DNA from: Fimenecus sp963590415
GTDB taxonomy: Bacteria; Bacillota; Clostridia; Oscillospirales; Acutalibacteraceae
Length of the DNA: 64,000 nt
Assembly (NCBI GenBank): GCA_963590415.1
Contig: CAVAPB010000013.1
Location: 6,666 to 70,665, forward strand
Direction: 5' to 3'
The notes under the pieces are model-generated. The model was not told the origin of the DNA and ran no database searches. It was given only the letters and a program-made list of their open reading frames with translations. Shown in pieces: positions 56,799 to 64,000 of this stretch (within the stretch, counting starts at the first letter, position 1; each line of letters opens with the position of its first letter). The translations under genes and the position numbers were made by a program.

Positions 56799-59663
56799 TT
56801 ATTCGTTCTTATTAGGGTTTTCGTTTGTCGGCGCTTCACCGACAGGTTCTTCGTCCTTCAAAGCTTCCTTGATACTGTCAAAGTCAATTTCAAAGGTATC
56901 TGTTTTGTCGTGCTCCGTGTCGATAATACCTATGGCGTCGGCAGGTGCGGCAATCGGCGCTTTTTCAAGTAAAAGCCATTTGTCTGTATTTTGCTTTTTC
57001 TTTTTGCGTCTGACGATTATCGTTACCGTCGCAATCAGTATTGTGAGAATAGTGACAAATGAGCCTGCAACAAGTCCCGATGATACATATGAGAATACAA
57101 CCGTGTGTTCTCCGGCTTCAATGTCAAAGCCAAGTAAACCGTTTGAAATTTTATATATTTGGTCGCTTGTAAGCCTTTTTCCGTCAACATAGATGTTCCA
57201 GTTTATGTCATAGGGGATGGATGTGAAAACGGCTGAATTTTCGCTTGTGGTTATTGTGCCCGTGAGCTTAGTGTCGGAATATTCCGTGATGTTGAAATTG
57301 CCGCTCTTGAGTTTTTCATAACCTTTTTCGAAATTGTCCTGATTGAGTCCGTATGCGTAGAAATTAAGCGTGCCTCTGTTTGAAGTGTCCTTTATCGCAA
57401 TATCGACATACACGGTTTCGCCCGCATTGACAACACCGAGGTCGATTATATATGCTTCGTCAAGCGAATTATAGGTTTCGGTAAATACCGTGCCCGAAAT
57501 CGTTGCGCTGTCAATGGCGCTTGATTCAATATAAACATATACATTCTGCTTTTCCTGCGGAGTTATTTCAAAGCATACGCTGCCCATTTCATCATTTACC
57601 GATTTTGAAAATTTGAATTCGCCCGTTTCAAGCTCGTTCGGGTAAAAATCGTTTATATTGGAATAGGTTGCTCCGTCAATCGGAAGCTTTGTAAACACAT
57701 TGTCAACGCCCGTAGCCATACCGAAAAGCTGCATTTGCGCTTCAAACGGGTCGGTATAAACCGAGGAGTCAAAGTATTTAACAAGGCTGTCTGCGGCAAA
57801 CGCCACCGACAAATCGTATTTGTTTTTATATGCCGTGAACTTTTCGTTCGAGAAAAGCTGTTCGTAAAGCTCGGCGTTCATATCCGTCTTTTTGTTGTCA
57901 ACGATATATTTAAGCCCGAACATTGCGTTATAAACGGGGGTTTGCGGATTATAGGTATAGCTGTTTATATAGTTTCCGTACAGTCCGAGGTCCTGCTGAA
58001 GGTTTGCGACTGTTTCGTAAGCCATTGACGAAAATACGGAAACGCCGTTGTAGTCGAACCAACAAGGGTCCATTCTTGTGCGCAAGTCCGTAAGCTCCAT
58101 ACGGTAAAAGCCGTTGTTGTCGTATTCGTCAAGCTGTGATTTAATGTCACGGAATTGGTCGTAGTCCGAGGTGTAATTGGTCTTGGACTGATTCATTGAA
58201 TAGTTGTCGGTGTTGCCGAGCGCAACTTCGGAGACAACGCAGCAAAGCAGCAGCAGCGACAGCGCTGAGGTCTGAAAACGCTTGTCCTTGAAAAGATGAA
58301 GGACGATAACATAGCCTACCGCAAACACAAGGCTTATTATAAGTGAGATGTCGTCGATGTTTTTTGAAGTCGTCTTTTCGACAAGAACGATAAACGCAAT
58401 AAGACCGACTCCCACGCCGAGTATCTGCCGTCCCGTGTATTCCTTTATATTGCTGAACGCCTTAAATGCCATTACAAGCAGCACAAACGAATACATAAAC
58501 GAAAATCTGTAAGGCAAATCATTCGGGAAATGAAGTCCGTGCCATATAAAGTTGAGATAATTGATGTTAAAGCTGAAATAGAGTACGGCAAGTAAAGCGA
58601 CATAGGAAATCTTTTCCCTCAACGGAATTTTCTTCGAGAAAAGATAGAGCGGAACAAGCAATAGGGTCAGCACGCCGCAGTAAACATTCGGCAGAACATC
58701 GTTTCCGCTGCTTCTGATTGTGGCGTCCGTGCTTGCAAGGTGGTTTGCAAGGAAGTCAAACGCAGTAAAGTATTTTGTAAAGCCGGTAGGGGAAGAGCCC
58801 GAGGTTGCGGAGCTTTGCGAAAGTATCGTGATAAGCGGGAAAATAGCAACCGAGGCGAGAAGCGCCGCAACAATCGAATAAGACGCAAATTTAAGACCGC
58901 TTGAAACGAACAGTGAATTTTTAATTTTGCCTCGAAGCGTGTCAGAGTCGTTTCCGCTGAACTTCTTTGAAAACGGATAGTTTGCGGCATAATATGTCAG
59001 AAAATAAAGCACGGAGAAAATGCAGACCATAAACGCCATATAATAATTTGCAAAAATCATAACCGTGAGGCTTATGCAATAGAGCGCAGGCTTGCCTTTG
59101 TCTATAATGCGCTCAATTCCGAGAATGATAATTGGGAAAAGTACCATTGCGTCAAGCCACATAAGGTTCCAATAGTACGCAACGAAATATCCGCAGAAAG
59201 CATAGAGCACACCGAAAGCCGCGGTTGCGTAGCTGTGCTTTTTCTGCGAAGCTTTGAGGTAATAAGTAAACGCCGCAGAGGAGAGCACCGCCTTGAGCAT
59301 TATAAGGCAGGAGATTGCCTCTGTGATGTTTTTGTGTCCGAAGAACAGGATTATAATCGTCAGAGGACTTGAAAGATAGTTGAAAAAATTGCCGAGGAAA
59401 GATGAGCCGAGACCCGAATTCCACGAATATATCAGCGATTCACCGCTTGTGAGCCTGTCATAGAGTTCTGCAAACAGAGGTCCGTACTGATGATACAAAT
59501 CCATTCGCAAAATCGTCATATCACCGTAGGGCACAAGGTCGTAGCAGAAAGCCACGAGCTGACAAATCAAAAATGATACAAGCGCCGAAAGCAACACATA
59601 TTTATTGTTCTGATAAAACGCCGACAGCTTTGTCGGTGCTTTTCCTTTTTTTGCCTTTAACAT
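56799..59663 (-). CDS. YfhO family membrane glycosyltransferase
   Basis: About 954 residues. Many transmembrane helices in the first half begin with YVLLSALVSFLICQLVAFCY and continue with the conserved VPYGDMTILRMDLYHQYGPL, SWNSGLGSSFLGNFFNY and FHGLHFPNDLPYRFSFMYSF-type (GLHFPNDLPYRFSFMY) motifs of YfhO. A large outside domain follows, then a last helix (GLVAGSFVTILTILIATVTI) and a charged cytoplasmic tail. YfhO-type proteins add sugars to lipoteichoic acid or other polymers using lipid-linked donors. ATG 59663 follows AGGAGTC; the TTG-initiated longer frame would include the promoter. Confidence 0.88.
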   Translation of the reverse strand: MLKAKKGKAPTKLSAFYQNNKYVLLSALVSFLICQLVAFCYDLVPYGDMTILRMDLYHQYGPLFAELYDRLTSGESLIYSWNSGLGSSFLGNFFNYLSSPLTIIILFFGHKNITEAISCLIMLKAVLSSAAFTYYLKASQKKHSYATAAFGVLYAFCGYFVAYYWNLMWLDAMVLFPIIILGIERIIDKGKPALYCISLTVMIFANYYMAFMVCIFSVLYFLTYYAANYPFSKKFSGNDSDTLRGKIKNSLFVSSGLKFASYSIVAALLASVAIFPLITILSQSSATSGSSPTGFTKYFTAFDFLANHLASTDATIRSSGNDVLPNVYCGVLTLLLVPLYLFSKKIPLREKISYVALLAVLYFSFNINYLNFIWHGLHFPNDLPYRFSFMYSFVLLVMAFKAFSNIKEYTGRQILGVGVGLIAFIVLVEKTTSKNIDDISLIISLVFAVGYVIVLHLFKDKRFQTSALSLLLLCCVVSEVALGNTDNYSMNQSKTNYTSDYDQFRDIKSQLDEYDNNGFYRMELTDLRTRMDPCWFDYNGVSVFSSMAYETVANLQQDLGLYGNYINSYTYNPQTPVYNAMFGLKYIVDNKKTDMNAELYEQLFSNEKFTAYKNKYDLSVAFAADSLVKYFDSSVYTDPFEAQMQLFGMATGVDNVFTKLPIDGATYSNINDFYPNELETGEFKFSKSVNDEMGSVCFEITPQEKQNVYVYIESSAIDSATISGTVFTETYNSLDEAYIIDLGVVNAGETVYVDIAIKDTSNRGTLNFYAYGLNQDNFEKGYEKLKSGNFNITEYSDTKLTGTITTSENSAVFTSIPYDINWNIYVDGKRLTSDQIYKISNGLLGFDIEAGEHTVVFSYVSSGLVAGSFVTILTILIATVTIIVRRKKKKQNTDKWLLLEKAPIAAPADAIGIIDTEHDKTDTFEIDFDSIKEALKDEEPVGEAPTNENPNKNE

Positions 59664-59694
59664 TGCCTGACTCCTAACAAAAAGTAATAAAGAG

Positions 59695-59723
59695 ATTTTA
59701 CCATATTTGAAAAAATCTTTCAA
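59695..59723 (-). promoter_or_regulatory. Promoter of the YfhO gene
   Basis: On the minus strand TTGAAA (59723-59718), 17-bp spacer, TAAAAT (59700-59695). Confidence 0.7.
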
Positions 59724-59759
59724 TATCGCATGCCGTTAAAATTGTAAACATTATGTGTT

Positions 59760-59786
59760 ATATTTCGGGACAAGTAGCATATATAT
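59760..59786 (+). promoter_or_regulatory. Sigma-E-type promoter of the spoIIIA operon
   Basis: ATATT (59760-59764) and CATATATAT (59778-59786) with a 13-bp spacer resemble the Bacillus sigma-E -35 (ATATT) and -10 (CATACAnT). There is no sigma-A hexamer pair. This fits mother-cell expression. Confidence 0.6.
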
Positions 59787-59801
59787 TATCGAGGTGAAAA
59801 A

Positions 59802-60806
59802 ATGAGCTGTTTACATAACAAAGGAATTAACGATATCCTGTTTTATTTGCCTTTGAGAATAAAGGATATTATTTGCAAATTAAATGAAGCTCAAAGGCAC
59901 TCAATAAAGGAAATAAGGCTAAGGGCGGATAAACCCGTCGTTATCGTAACCGAGAGGGGAAGTGCATTTCTCACGAATAACGGTAAAATTTCTTATATAA
60001 TTTCCGACTCGCTTGCAACGGTTACCTGCGACGAGCTTACAGAAACTGTAAAAAGGGTATGCGAATACTCCGTTTACTCGCATCAGGAGGAGATAAATCA
60101 GAGCTTTATCACTCTTTCGGGAGGTCACAGAGTAGGACTTTGCGGTAACGCTGTCACGGAGAACGGAAAAATCGTAAGCGTGCGTGATATAAACTGTATA
60201 AATTTCAGAGTTGCGAGCGAAAGGACCGGCTGTGCCAATCGGATTATGTCGTCGCTGTTTTATTGCAGACTGTCAAATGTGATAATTGCGGGTCCGCCGA
60301 TGTCGGGTAAAACGACCGTTCTGCGCGACCTCGTGCGGCAGATTTCCGACGGCAACGCGGGAGAATACTACAAATGCGTGCTCATTGACGAACGGCAGGA
60401 AATAGCAGGTGCAAATTCTCTGAAAACGCAGTGCAATGTAGGAAGCAATACCGATGTTTTTACTTCATATCCGAAAAAGACAGGCATTGAGCTTGCTGTG
60501 CGTTCGTTTTCTCCCGATATTGTATTTTGCGACGAAATTGCGAGTGAGGAGGAAGCGCAAACCATAATAAACGCAATTATGTGCGGTGTGAAGTTTGCCG
60601 TCAGCGTGCACTGCTCCTGCCGCGAGGAACTGTATAGACAGAAACAGTCTAAACTGCTTTTGAACAGCGGACTGTTTGACGCGGCGGTTATTCTCGGTAA
60701 GGGAGAAAATGTCGGAAAGGTATGTGAAATCGTAAAGACAGGCGGTGAATTTGATGAAGGTGTTCGGAATAATTCTGACAGCGGCGGCAATTTGCATTAC
60801 GGGTAA
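59802..60806 (+). CDS. spoIIIAA: Stage III sporulation protein AA
   Basis: This 334-residue secretion-type AAA ATPase has Walker A AGPPMSGKTTVLRDLVRQI, Walker B DIVFCDEIAS and the Arg-rich sensor segment SVHCSCREELYRQ. It probably powers the SpoIIIA channel between mother cell and forespore. RBS GAGGTGA before ATG 59802. It leads the seven-gene operon; spoIIIAB starts inside its 3' end. Confidence 0.95.
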   Translation: MSCLHNKGINDILFYLPLRIKDIICKLNEAQRHSIKEIRLRADKPVVIVTERGSAFLTNNGKISYIISDSLATVTCDELTETVKRVCEYSVYSHQEEINQSFITLSGGHRVGLCGNAVTENGKIVSVRDINCINFRVASERTGCANRIMSSLFYCRLSNVIIAGPPMSGKTTVLRDLVRQISDGNAGEYYKCVLIDERQEIAGANSLKTQCNVGSNTDVFTSYPKKTGIELAVRSFSPDIVFCDEIASEEEAQTIINAIMCGVKFAVSVHCSCREELYRQKQSKLLLNSGLFDAAVILGKGENVGKVCEIVKTGGEFDEGVRNNSDSGGNLHYG

Positions 60807-61263
60807 TTATTTTTCACGGCTTAAAGTAAAAAGAGTGAAAATCCTTGAAAAGTTTGTGATGTTCATCAAATACCTACGAACGCAGATTGAGTTTTCAAAA
60901 CTGCCGCTTGAAAAGATAATCGAACAGGCGGTTGACTCGGGCGAATTTGAGAACTGCGGATTTCTGAAACTTTGCCTTGAAAAGCTGAAAAAGGGCGTTG
61001 CATTGCCCGTGGCTTGGAAAACCTCGGCAGATGAATTTTTAAGTTCTTCTCCCATTACCAAAGAGGACTGTCGTATCTTAAAGGATTTTTCAAATTCTCT
61101 CGGCTCAAGCGATACATGCGGTCAGATAAGAAATTGCGACACCTATATCGGAATATTGGAGCTTGGTATTGAAACTTTGCAAAAATCAACCGATAAGTCC
61201 GTAAAGATAATAAACACACTGAGCCTGTTTGCGGCGGCGTTCGTAATCATTTTCTTTATTTAG
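60754..61263 (+). CDS. spoIIIAB: Stage III sporulation protein AB
   Basis: About 169 residues with an N-terminal transmembrane helix (KVFGIILTAAAICITGNYFS), helices containing ILEKFVMFIKYLRTQIEFSK and LSLFAAAFVIIFFI at the end. The family resembles type II secretion GspF-like proteins and is part of the channel. ATG 60754 is preferred over GTG 60745 because GGCGGTGA is better spaced from it; it overlaps spoIIIAA by 53 bp. Confidence 0.9.
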   Translation: MKVFGIILTAAAICITGNYFSRLKVKRVKILEKFVMFIKYLRTQIEFSKLPLEKIIEQAVDSGEFENCGFLKLCLEKLKKGVALPVAWKTSADEFLSSSPITKEDCRILKDFSNSLGSSDTCGQIRNCDTYIGILELGIETLQKSTDKSVKIINTLSLFAAAFVIIFFI

Positions 61264-61271
61264 GAGTAGTT

Positions 61272-61466
61272 ATGGAAATAGGATTTATATTGAAAATTGC
61301 GGGAATAGGGATTATCGTTGCGGTACTCAATCAGGTGCTTGTCAAGACGGGTCGTGACGACTATGCCATGCTTACGGTTATTGCGGGGATAATTGTTGCG
61401 GTACTTATGCTTATTCCGCAGATGTCGTCGCTTGTATCAACCGTGAAATCGGTATTTGATTTCTGA
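61272..61466 (+). CDS. spoIIIAC: Stage III sporulation protein AC
   Basis: This 64-residue protein consists of two transmembrane helices (MEIGFILKIAGIGIIVAVL, and YAMLTVIAGIIVAVLMLIPQ) with a short KTGRDD loop, exactly the SpoIIIAC pattern. RBS GGAGTAG. Confidence 0.95.
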   Translation: MEIGFILKIAGIGIIVAVLNQVLVKTGRDDYAMLTVIAGIIVAVLMLIPQMSSLVSTVKSVFDF

Positions 61467-61467
61467 T

Positions 61468-61848
61468 ATGCTGAAGATTTTTGCCTTGGTTGCGTGCTGT
61501 CTTGCATTGCTTATTTATTTTAAGCAGATAAAGCCTGAATTTTCATATCTTTTGAGGCTGTGTGTGATAATTGCGGTTTTCGGCTTTTTGATAAGCGGAA
61601 TATCGTCGCTTGCGGAAAATCTTACTTCACGGTTTTCGGATTTTCAGAGTATGAGCGCATACATAAAAACCTGCCTTAAAATCCTCGGCATAAGTCTTGC
61701 AACACAGGCGGTGTCCGATATTTGCAAGGATTGCGGGGAGAATGCGTTATCCTCACTTACGGAAACCGTCGGAAAGGTTGTTATTGTAATTCTTGTTTTC
61801 CCGATTGCGGAAAATTTGCTTGAATTGAGCGTAGGATTGTTGTCATGA
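61468..61848 (+). CDS. spoIIIAD: Stage III sporulation protein AD
   Basis: About 126 residues with four hydrophobic segments and the typical IKPEFSYLLRLCVIIAVFGF and IKTCLKILGISLATQAVSDI motifs. ATG 61468 follows the spoIIIAC stop by one base; a TTG at 61456 inside spoIIIAC is possible. The stop overlaps the spoIIIAE start (ATGA). Confidence 0.92.
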   Translation: MLKIFALVACCLALLIYFKQIKPEFSYLLRLCVIIAVFGFLISGISSLAENLTSRFSDFQSMSAYIKTCLKILGISLATQAVSDICKDCGENALSSLTETVGKVVIVILVFPIAENLLELSVGLLS

Positions 61849-62948
61849 AGATGAAGAAAATACTTGCCGTAATGCTTTTGGCGCTGTCGCTTTTGTTCGT
61901 GATGTCGGTTGAAAGCTTTGCGGCAACCGATGAAAGCTACAAACAGATATACGAACGGATAAACGAAGAGGGACAGACGCTTCTTCGTGACGCCGGGATA
62001 AACGATGTTGATTTTGAAGAACTTATGAGCCTGTCGCCGAAAAAGGTGTTCGCGGCAATAATCGGCATCGCAAAGGGAAGCTATAAGCAGCCGCTGACGG
62101 TGTTTGTGACGCTTGTGGGATTTTTTATTGCGACGGCGCTTGTGAAATCGTCGGGTGACAGATTGGGTGGAAAAAATGAGATGTTTTCGCTTTTTGAAAC
62201 GGCGTTTGCGCTGTCGGTAATATCCGTTCCGCTGACCGAGACCGTTTCTGCGGCAATATCATCCGTAAAGACCGTTGCAAATTTTATGCTCGCTTACATA
62301 CCTGTTTTTACGGGAATTATTTCCGCAAGCGGACAGCCGATAACCTCTTTCGCATACAGCTCGGCGGTGCTTACCTTTGCGGAAATTGCGGTAAAGGGAA
62401 CAGATACTTTTATTATTCCTCTGATTGCCGTTATGACCTGTCTTAATATATATTCTTCATTAAACGGCGGAATGGACCTTACAAAAATCACATCTGCGGT
62501 AAAAAAGCTGATAACCGTCACGCTGTCCGTAACCGCTACGGTGTTTGTGGGGCTTGTAAATATAAAGGGCAATCTTTCGTCGTCTGCCGACTCGCTTGCG
62601 ATAAAAGGCGCAAAGGCGGCTTCGGGCGGGGCTATCCCGATAATCGGCGGAGCGGTGGGGGAGGCTCTCGGAGCGGTTCTTGGGTCGTTTTCGCTGATAA
62701 AAAGCGTGTTCGGTGTGTTCGGCATTGCGGCGATTGCGGGAACCGTGCTTCCGTCGGTTATTGAGCTTCTGCTGTGGTATTTGTTTCTGTCGTTTTCGTC
62801 GGCTGTCTGTTCCTCTTTTGACAACGGGGTGTGCGCCAAGGTGCTTGATACGGTCTGTTCGATGATTTCGCTTATAAATGTTTTTATCGTTTTTGTGGCT
62901 ACGGTGTTTATACTTACAACGGGTACTGTATTAAGCCTGAGGAATTGA
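61845..62948 (+). CDS. spoIIIAE: Stage III sporulation protein AE
   Basis: This 367-residue protein has a signal peptide (MKKILAVMLLALSLLFVMSV, cleavage after SFA) followed by an outside segment with YEELMSLSPKKVF-like features (FEELMSLSPKKVFAA) and about eight transmembrane helices. The conserved AYIPVFTGIISASGQPITSF and SKFVG-like loops fit SpoIIIAE. It is the main polytopic member of the channel. Translation is coupled to spoIIIAD. Confidence 0.95.
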   Translation: MKMKKILAVMLLALSLLFVMSVESFAATDESYKQIYERINEEGQTLLRDAGINDVDFEELMSLSPKKVFAAIIGIAKGSYKQPLTVFVTLVGFFIATALVKSSGDRLGGKNEMFSLFETAFALSVISVPLTETVSAAISSVKTVANFMLAYIPVFTGIISASGQPITSFAYSSAVLTFAEIAVKGTDTFIIPLIAVMTCLNIYSSLNGGMDLTKITSAVKKLITVTLSVTATVFVGLVNIKGNLSSSADSLAIKGAKAASGGAIPIIGGAVGEALGAVLGSFSLIKSVFGVFGIAAIAGTVLPSVIELLLWYLFLSFSSAVCSSFDNGVCAKVLDTVCSMISLINVFIVFVATVFILTTGTVLSLRN

Positions 62949-62949
62949 A

Positions 62950-63399
62950 ATGAACGAAATTAAATTATGGGCGCTTAACCTGTGCGCCGTGCTGCTGCTT
63001 ACGGCACTGATAAACTATCTTGTCCCGAAAGGGAATGTCAAAAAAATATGCGAAACGGCGTTTTCAATTATCATACTTGTCGTGTTCTGCGTACCGTTTT
63101 TTCAAATGAAAAACATTGACACGGACTATCTTAATTTCGATATTGACAGCTTTATGACGGAAAAATTCGATTATTCGTCGTCCTATGACAAGGCTGTAAA
63201 AACAGCGGTCGGAAAAGTGCTTGACGACAACAAAATCGGGTATTCGGAAATCACGGTTCAGTCGAAAACAGAGAACGGCGAATACATACTCAAAAAGGTA
63301 AATATGACGCTTGAAAACGCAGAAGACGCCGAGCGTGCGACTTCGCTTATAAGTGATAATCTTAAAATAGATGACAGTGTTATTTTTACAGGTGATTAA
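62950..63399 (+). CDS. spoIIIAF: Stage III sporulation protein AF
   Basis: This 149-residue protein has two N-terminal helices (LWALNLCAVLLLTALINYL and AFSIIILVVFCVPFF) followed by a small alpha/beta ring-building domain. PKGNVKKICETAFSIIILV is conserved in the family. It is a part of the SpoIIIA-SpoIIQ complex. Stop and next start are adjacent (TAAATG). Confidence 0.92.
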   Translation: MNEIKLWALNLCAVLLLTALINYLVPKGNVKKICETAFSIIILVVFCVPFFQMKNIDTDYLNFDIDSFMTEKFDYSSSYDKAVKTAVGKVLDDNKIGYSEITVQSKTENGEYILKKVNMTLENAEDAERATSLISDNLKIDDSVIFTGD

Positions 63400-63942
63400 A
63401 TGAAACTTGCAAAACTGAAAGAAACGGTAAAAAACGATAAAAAGCTTACGGTGCTTATCATAATCGGTGTTTTCGGAGTGTTGCTTTTGATAGCCTCCGA
63501 AATAACCGACAAGCCGCAGAGCACGGAAAACACAAAGACTGACGCTAAGACCGTAACGCAGGCGGAATACGAAAAGGAGCTTGAAGAACGGCTTGAAAAT
63601 ATAGTGTCCTCGGTTGACGGAGCGGGTAGGGCGCAGGTAATGATTACCCTTAAATCAAGCGAGGAAAACAAGTACGCAATAAATTCTTCGTCGGAGAATC
63701 AGACCTCCGACGGTAAATCACAGTCAAAAAGCGAGAACGACTATGTTGTAATAGACAGCTCCTCGGGCGATTCGTGCGTTATATTGAGGACTGAGTCGCC
63801 GCAGATACAGGGCGTTGTCGTGGTTTGCGACGGAGGTGATAACAGTAAAGTCAAAAGCGATGTAACCAACGCCGTCAGCGCTTTGCTCGGCATAAATGTA
63901 AATCATATTTCGGTATTGAAAATGAAAACTTCGGAGGGTTAG
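63400..63942 (+). CDS. spoIIIAG: Stage III sporulation protein AG
   Basis: This 180-residue protein has one transmembrane helix (KLTVLIIIGVFGVLLLIASE) and an outside ring-forming domain of EscJ/FliF type with EERLENIVSSVDGAGRAQVM, PQIQGVVVVCDGG and TNAVSALLGINVNHISVLKM. It forms large rings in the intermembrane space. A spoIIIAH gene normally follows, but after the stop only 58 bp remain in the window, beginning with a hairpin. Confidence 0.95.
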   Translation: MKLAKLKETVKNDKKLTVLIIIGVFGVLLLIASEITDKPQSTENTKTDAKTVTQAEYEKELEERLENIVSSVDGAGRAQVMITLKSSEENKYAINSSSENQTSDGKSQSKSENDYVVIDSSSGDSCVILRTESPQIQGVVVVCDGGDNSKVKSDVTNAVSALLGINVNHISVLKMKTSEG

Positions 63943-64000
63943 TGTGAAAAATCACACTAACAAATTATATTGCCTTCAAAATTTGCCTGCGGCATAATTT
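63939..64000. repeat. Inverted-repeat structure after spoIIIAG
   Basis: TTAGTGTGA (63939-63947) pairs with TCACACTAA (63952-63960) around AAAA and includes the spoIIIAG stop codon. A second imperfect inverted repeat follows, AAATTATATTGCC and GGCATAATTT at the window end. There is no T-run. This could be the start of a dispersed palindromic element; the window ends before this can be judged. Confidence 0.45.

Noticed and set aside
59664..59723. TTG start upstream of the YfhO gene
   Set aside because: The stretch contains TTGAAA-N17-TAAAAT on the same strand, so it is promoter sequence, and the ATG at 59663 has AGGAG in front.
1..64000. CRISPR array, tRNA, rRNA, prophage or transposase genes
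   Set aside because: No spaced direct repeats, cloverleaf, rRNA-like or integrase/transposase motifs were seen on reading; small elements could still be missed without a search.

Overview
The window looks like the chromosome of a spore-forming, anaerobic Gram-positive Clostridia member, most likely Oscillospirales/Ruminococcaceae-like. The grounds are SpoIIR and a spoIIIAA-AG operon, strong GGAGG ribosome sites, frequent TTG/GTG starts, consensus sigma-A promoters, a dockerin-like surface protein, lipoproteins, a sortase-type anchor, a YfhO protein, and M-box and cobalamin riboswitches. Most genes lie on the + strand in short, tightly packed operons. No rRNA, tRNA, CRISPR array, transposase or prophage gene was seen.

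Layout. 1-3.0 kb: the 3' end of a large repetitive surface protein with a dockerin-like end. 3.1-4.7 kb: aldo/keto reductase under a MerR-type promoter, and a RibD-C reductase. 4.65-5.28 kb: a non-ordinary gap whose minus strand holds a 24-codon peptide ORF, a frameshifted truncated gene and a coding-like fragment. 5.3-11.1 kb: LOG protein, DUF554, two GNATs, an Amt-PII fusion, PnuC and an AlkD-like protein; amt and pnuC each have a promoter followed by an intrinsic terminator in the leader. 11.2-17.7 kb: cytoplasmic carbohydrate genes (GH36, phosphohexomutase, GH38) plus a tiny NifU-like protein. 17.9-23.5 kb: xpt with a BMP-type nucleoside ABC importer (purine salvage). 23.6-30.5 kb: DUF1003, Cof-type HAD, a PhoPR-like two-component system and a Na/Pi-PhoU transporter sharing Pho-box-like repeats, and a DUF2974 hydrolase. 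30.5-32.3 kb: M-box, a short leader ORF and mgtE. 32.4-44.3 kb: housekeeping genes (polysaccharide deacetylase, HPr, uvrC, gph, rsmD, coaD, coiled-coil protein, DUF4830, pseudouridine synthase, spoIIR, GH20, a second Na/Pi-PhoU, DegV). 44.3-47.3 kb: a PHP protein on the minus strand, then a cobalamin riboswitch controlling two secreted proteins. 47.5-56.8 kb: metF, DUF5685, a J-like protein, a membrane protein, radC, nadE, uvrB and uvrA. 56.8-64 kb: YfhO on the minus strand, then spoIIIAA-AG under a sigma-E-like promoter.

The most interesting parts are these. (i) The cobalamin-riboswitch operon appears to encode the two halves of an animal intrinsic factor/transcobalamin-like B12 binder as separate surface proteins: an alpha/alpha-barrel protein with an IPRTG-type anchor and a DUF4430 lipoprotein. 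(ii) A 29-codon ORF with a DPIP motif and a long-range RNA pairing lies between the M-box terminator and mgtE, by analogy with MgtL. (iii) A 24-codon basic/hydrophobic peptide ORF in the 4.9-kb gap has an opposite-strand terminator inside it and flanking 12-bp inverted repeats. (iv) TTTTAC-N5-TTTTAC repeats occur upstream of both the PhoPR-like system and the Pi transporter.

All functional calls come from reading motifs and overall protein look by eye; no database search was run.
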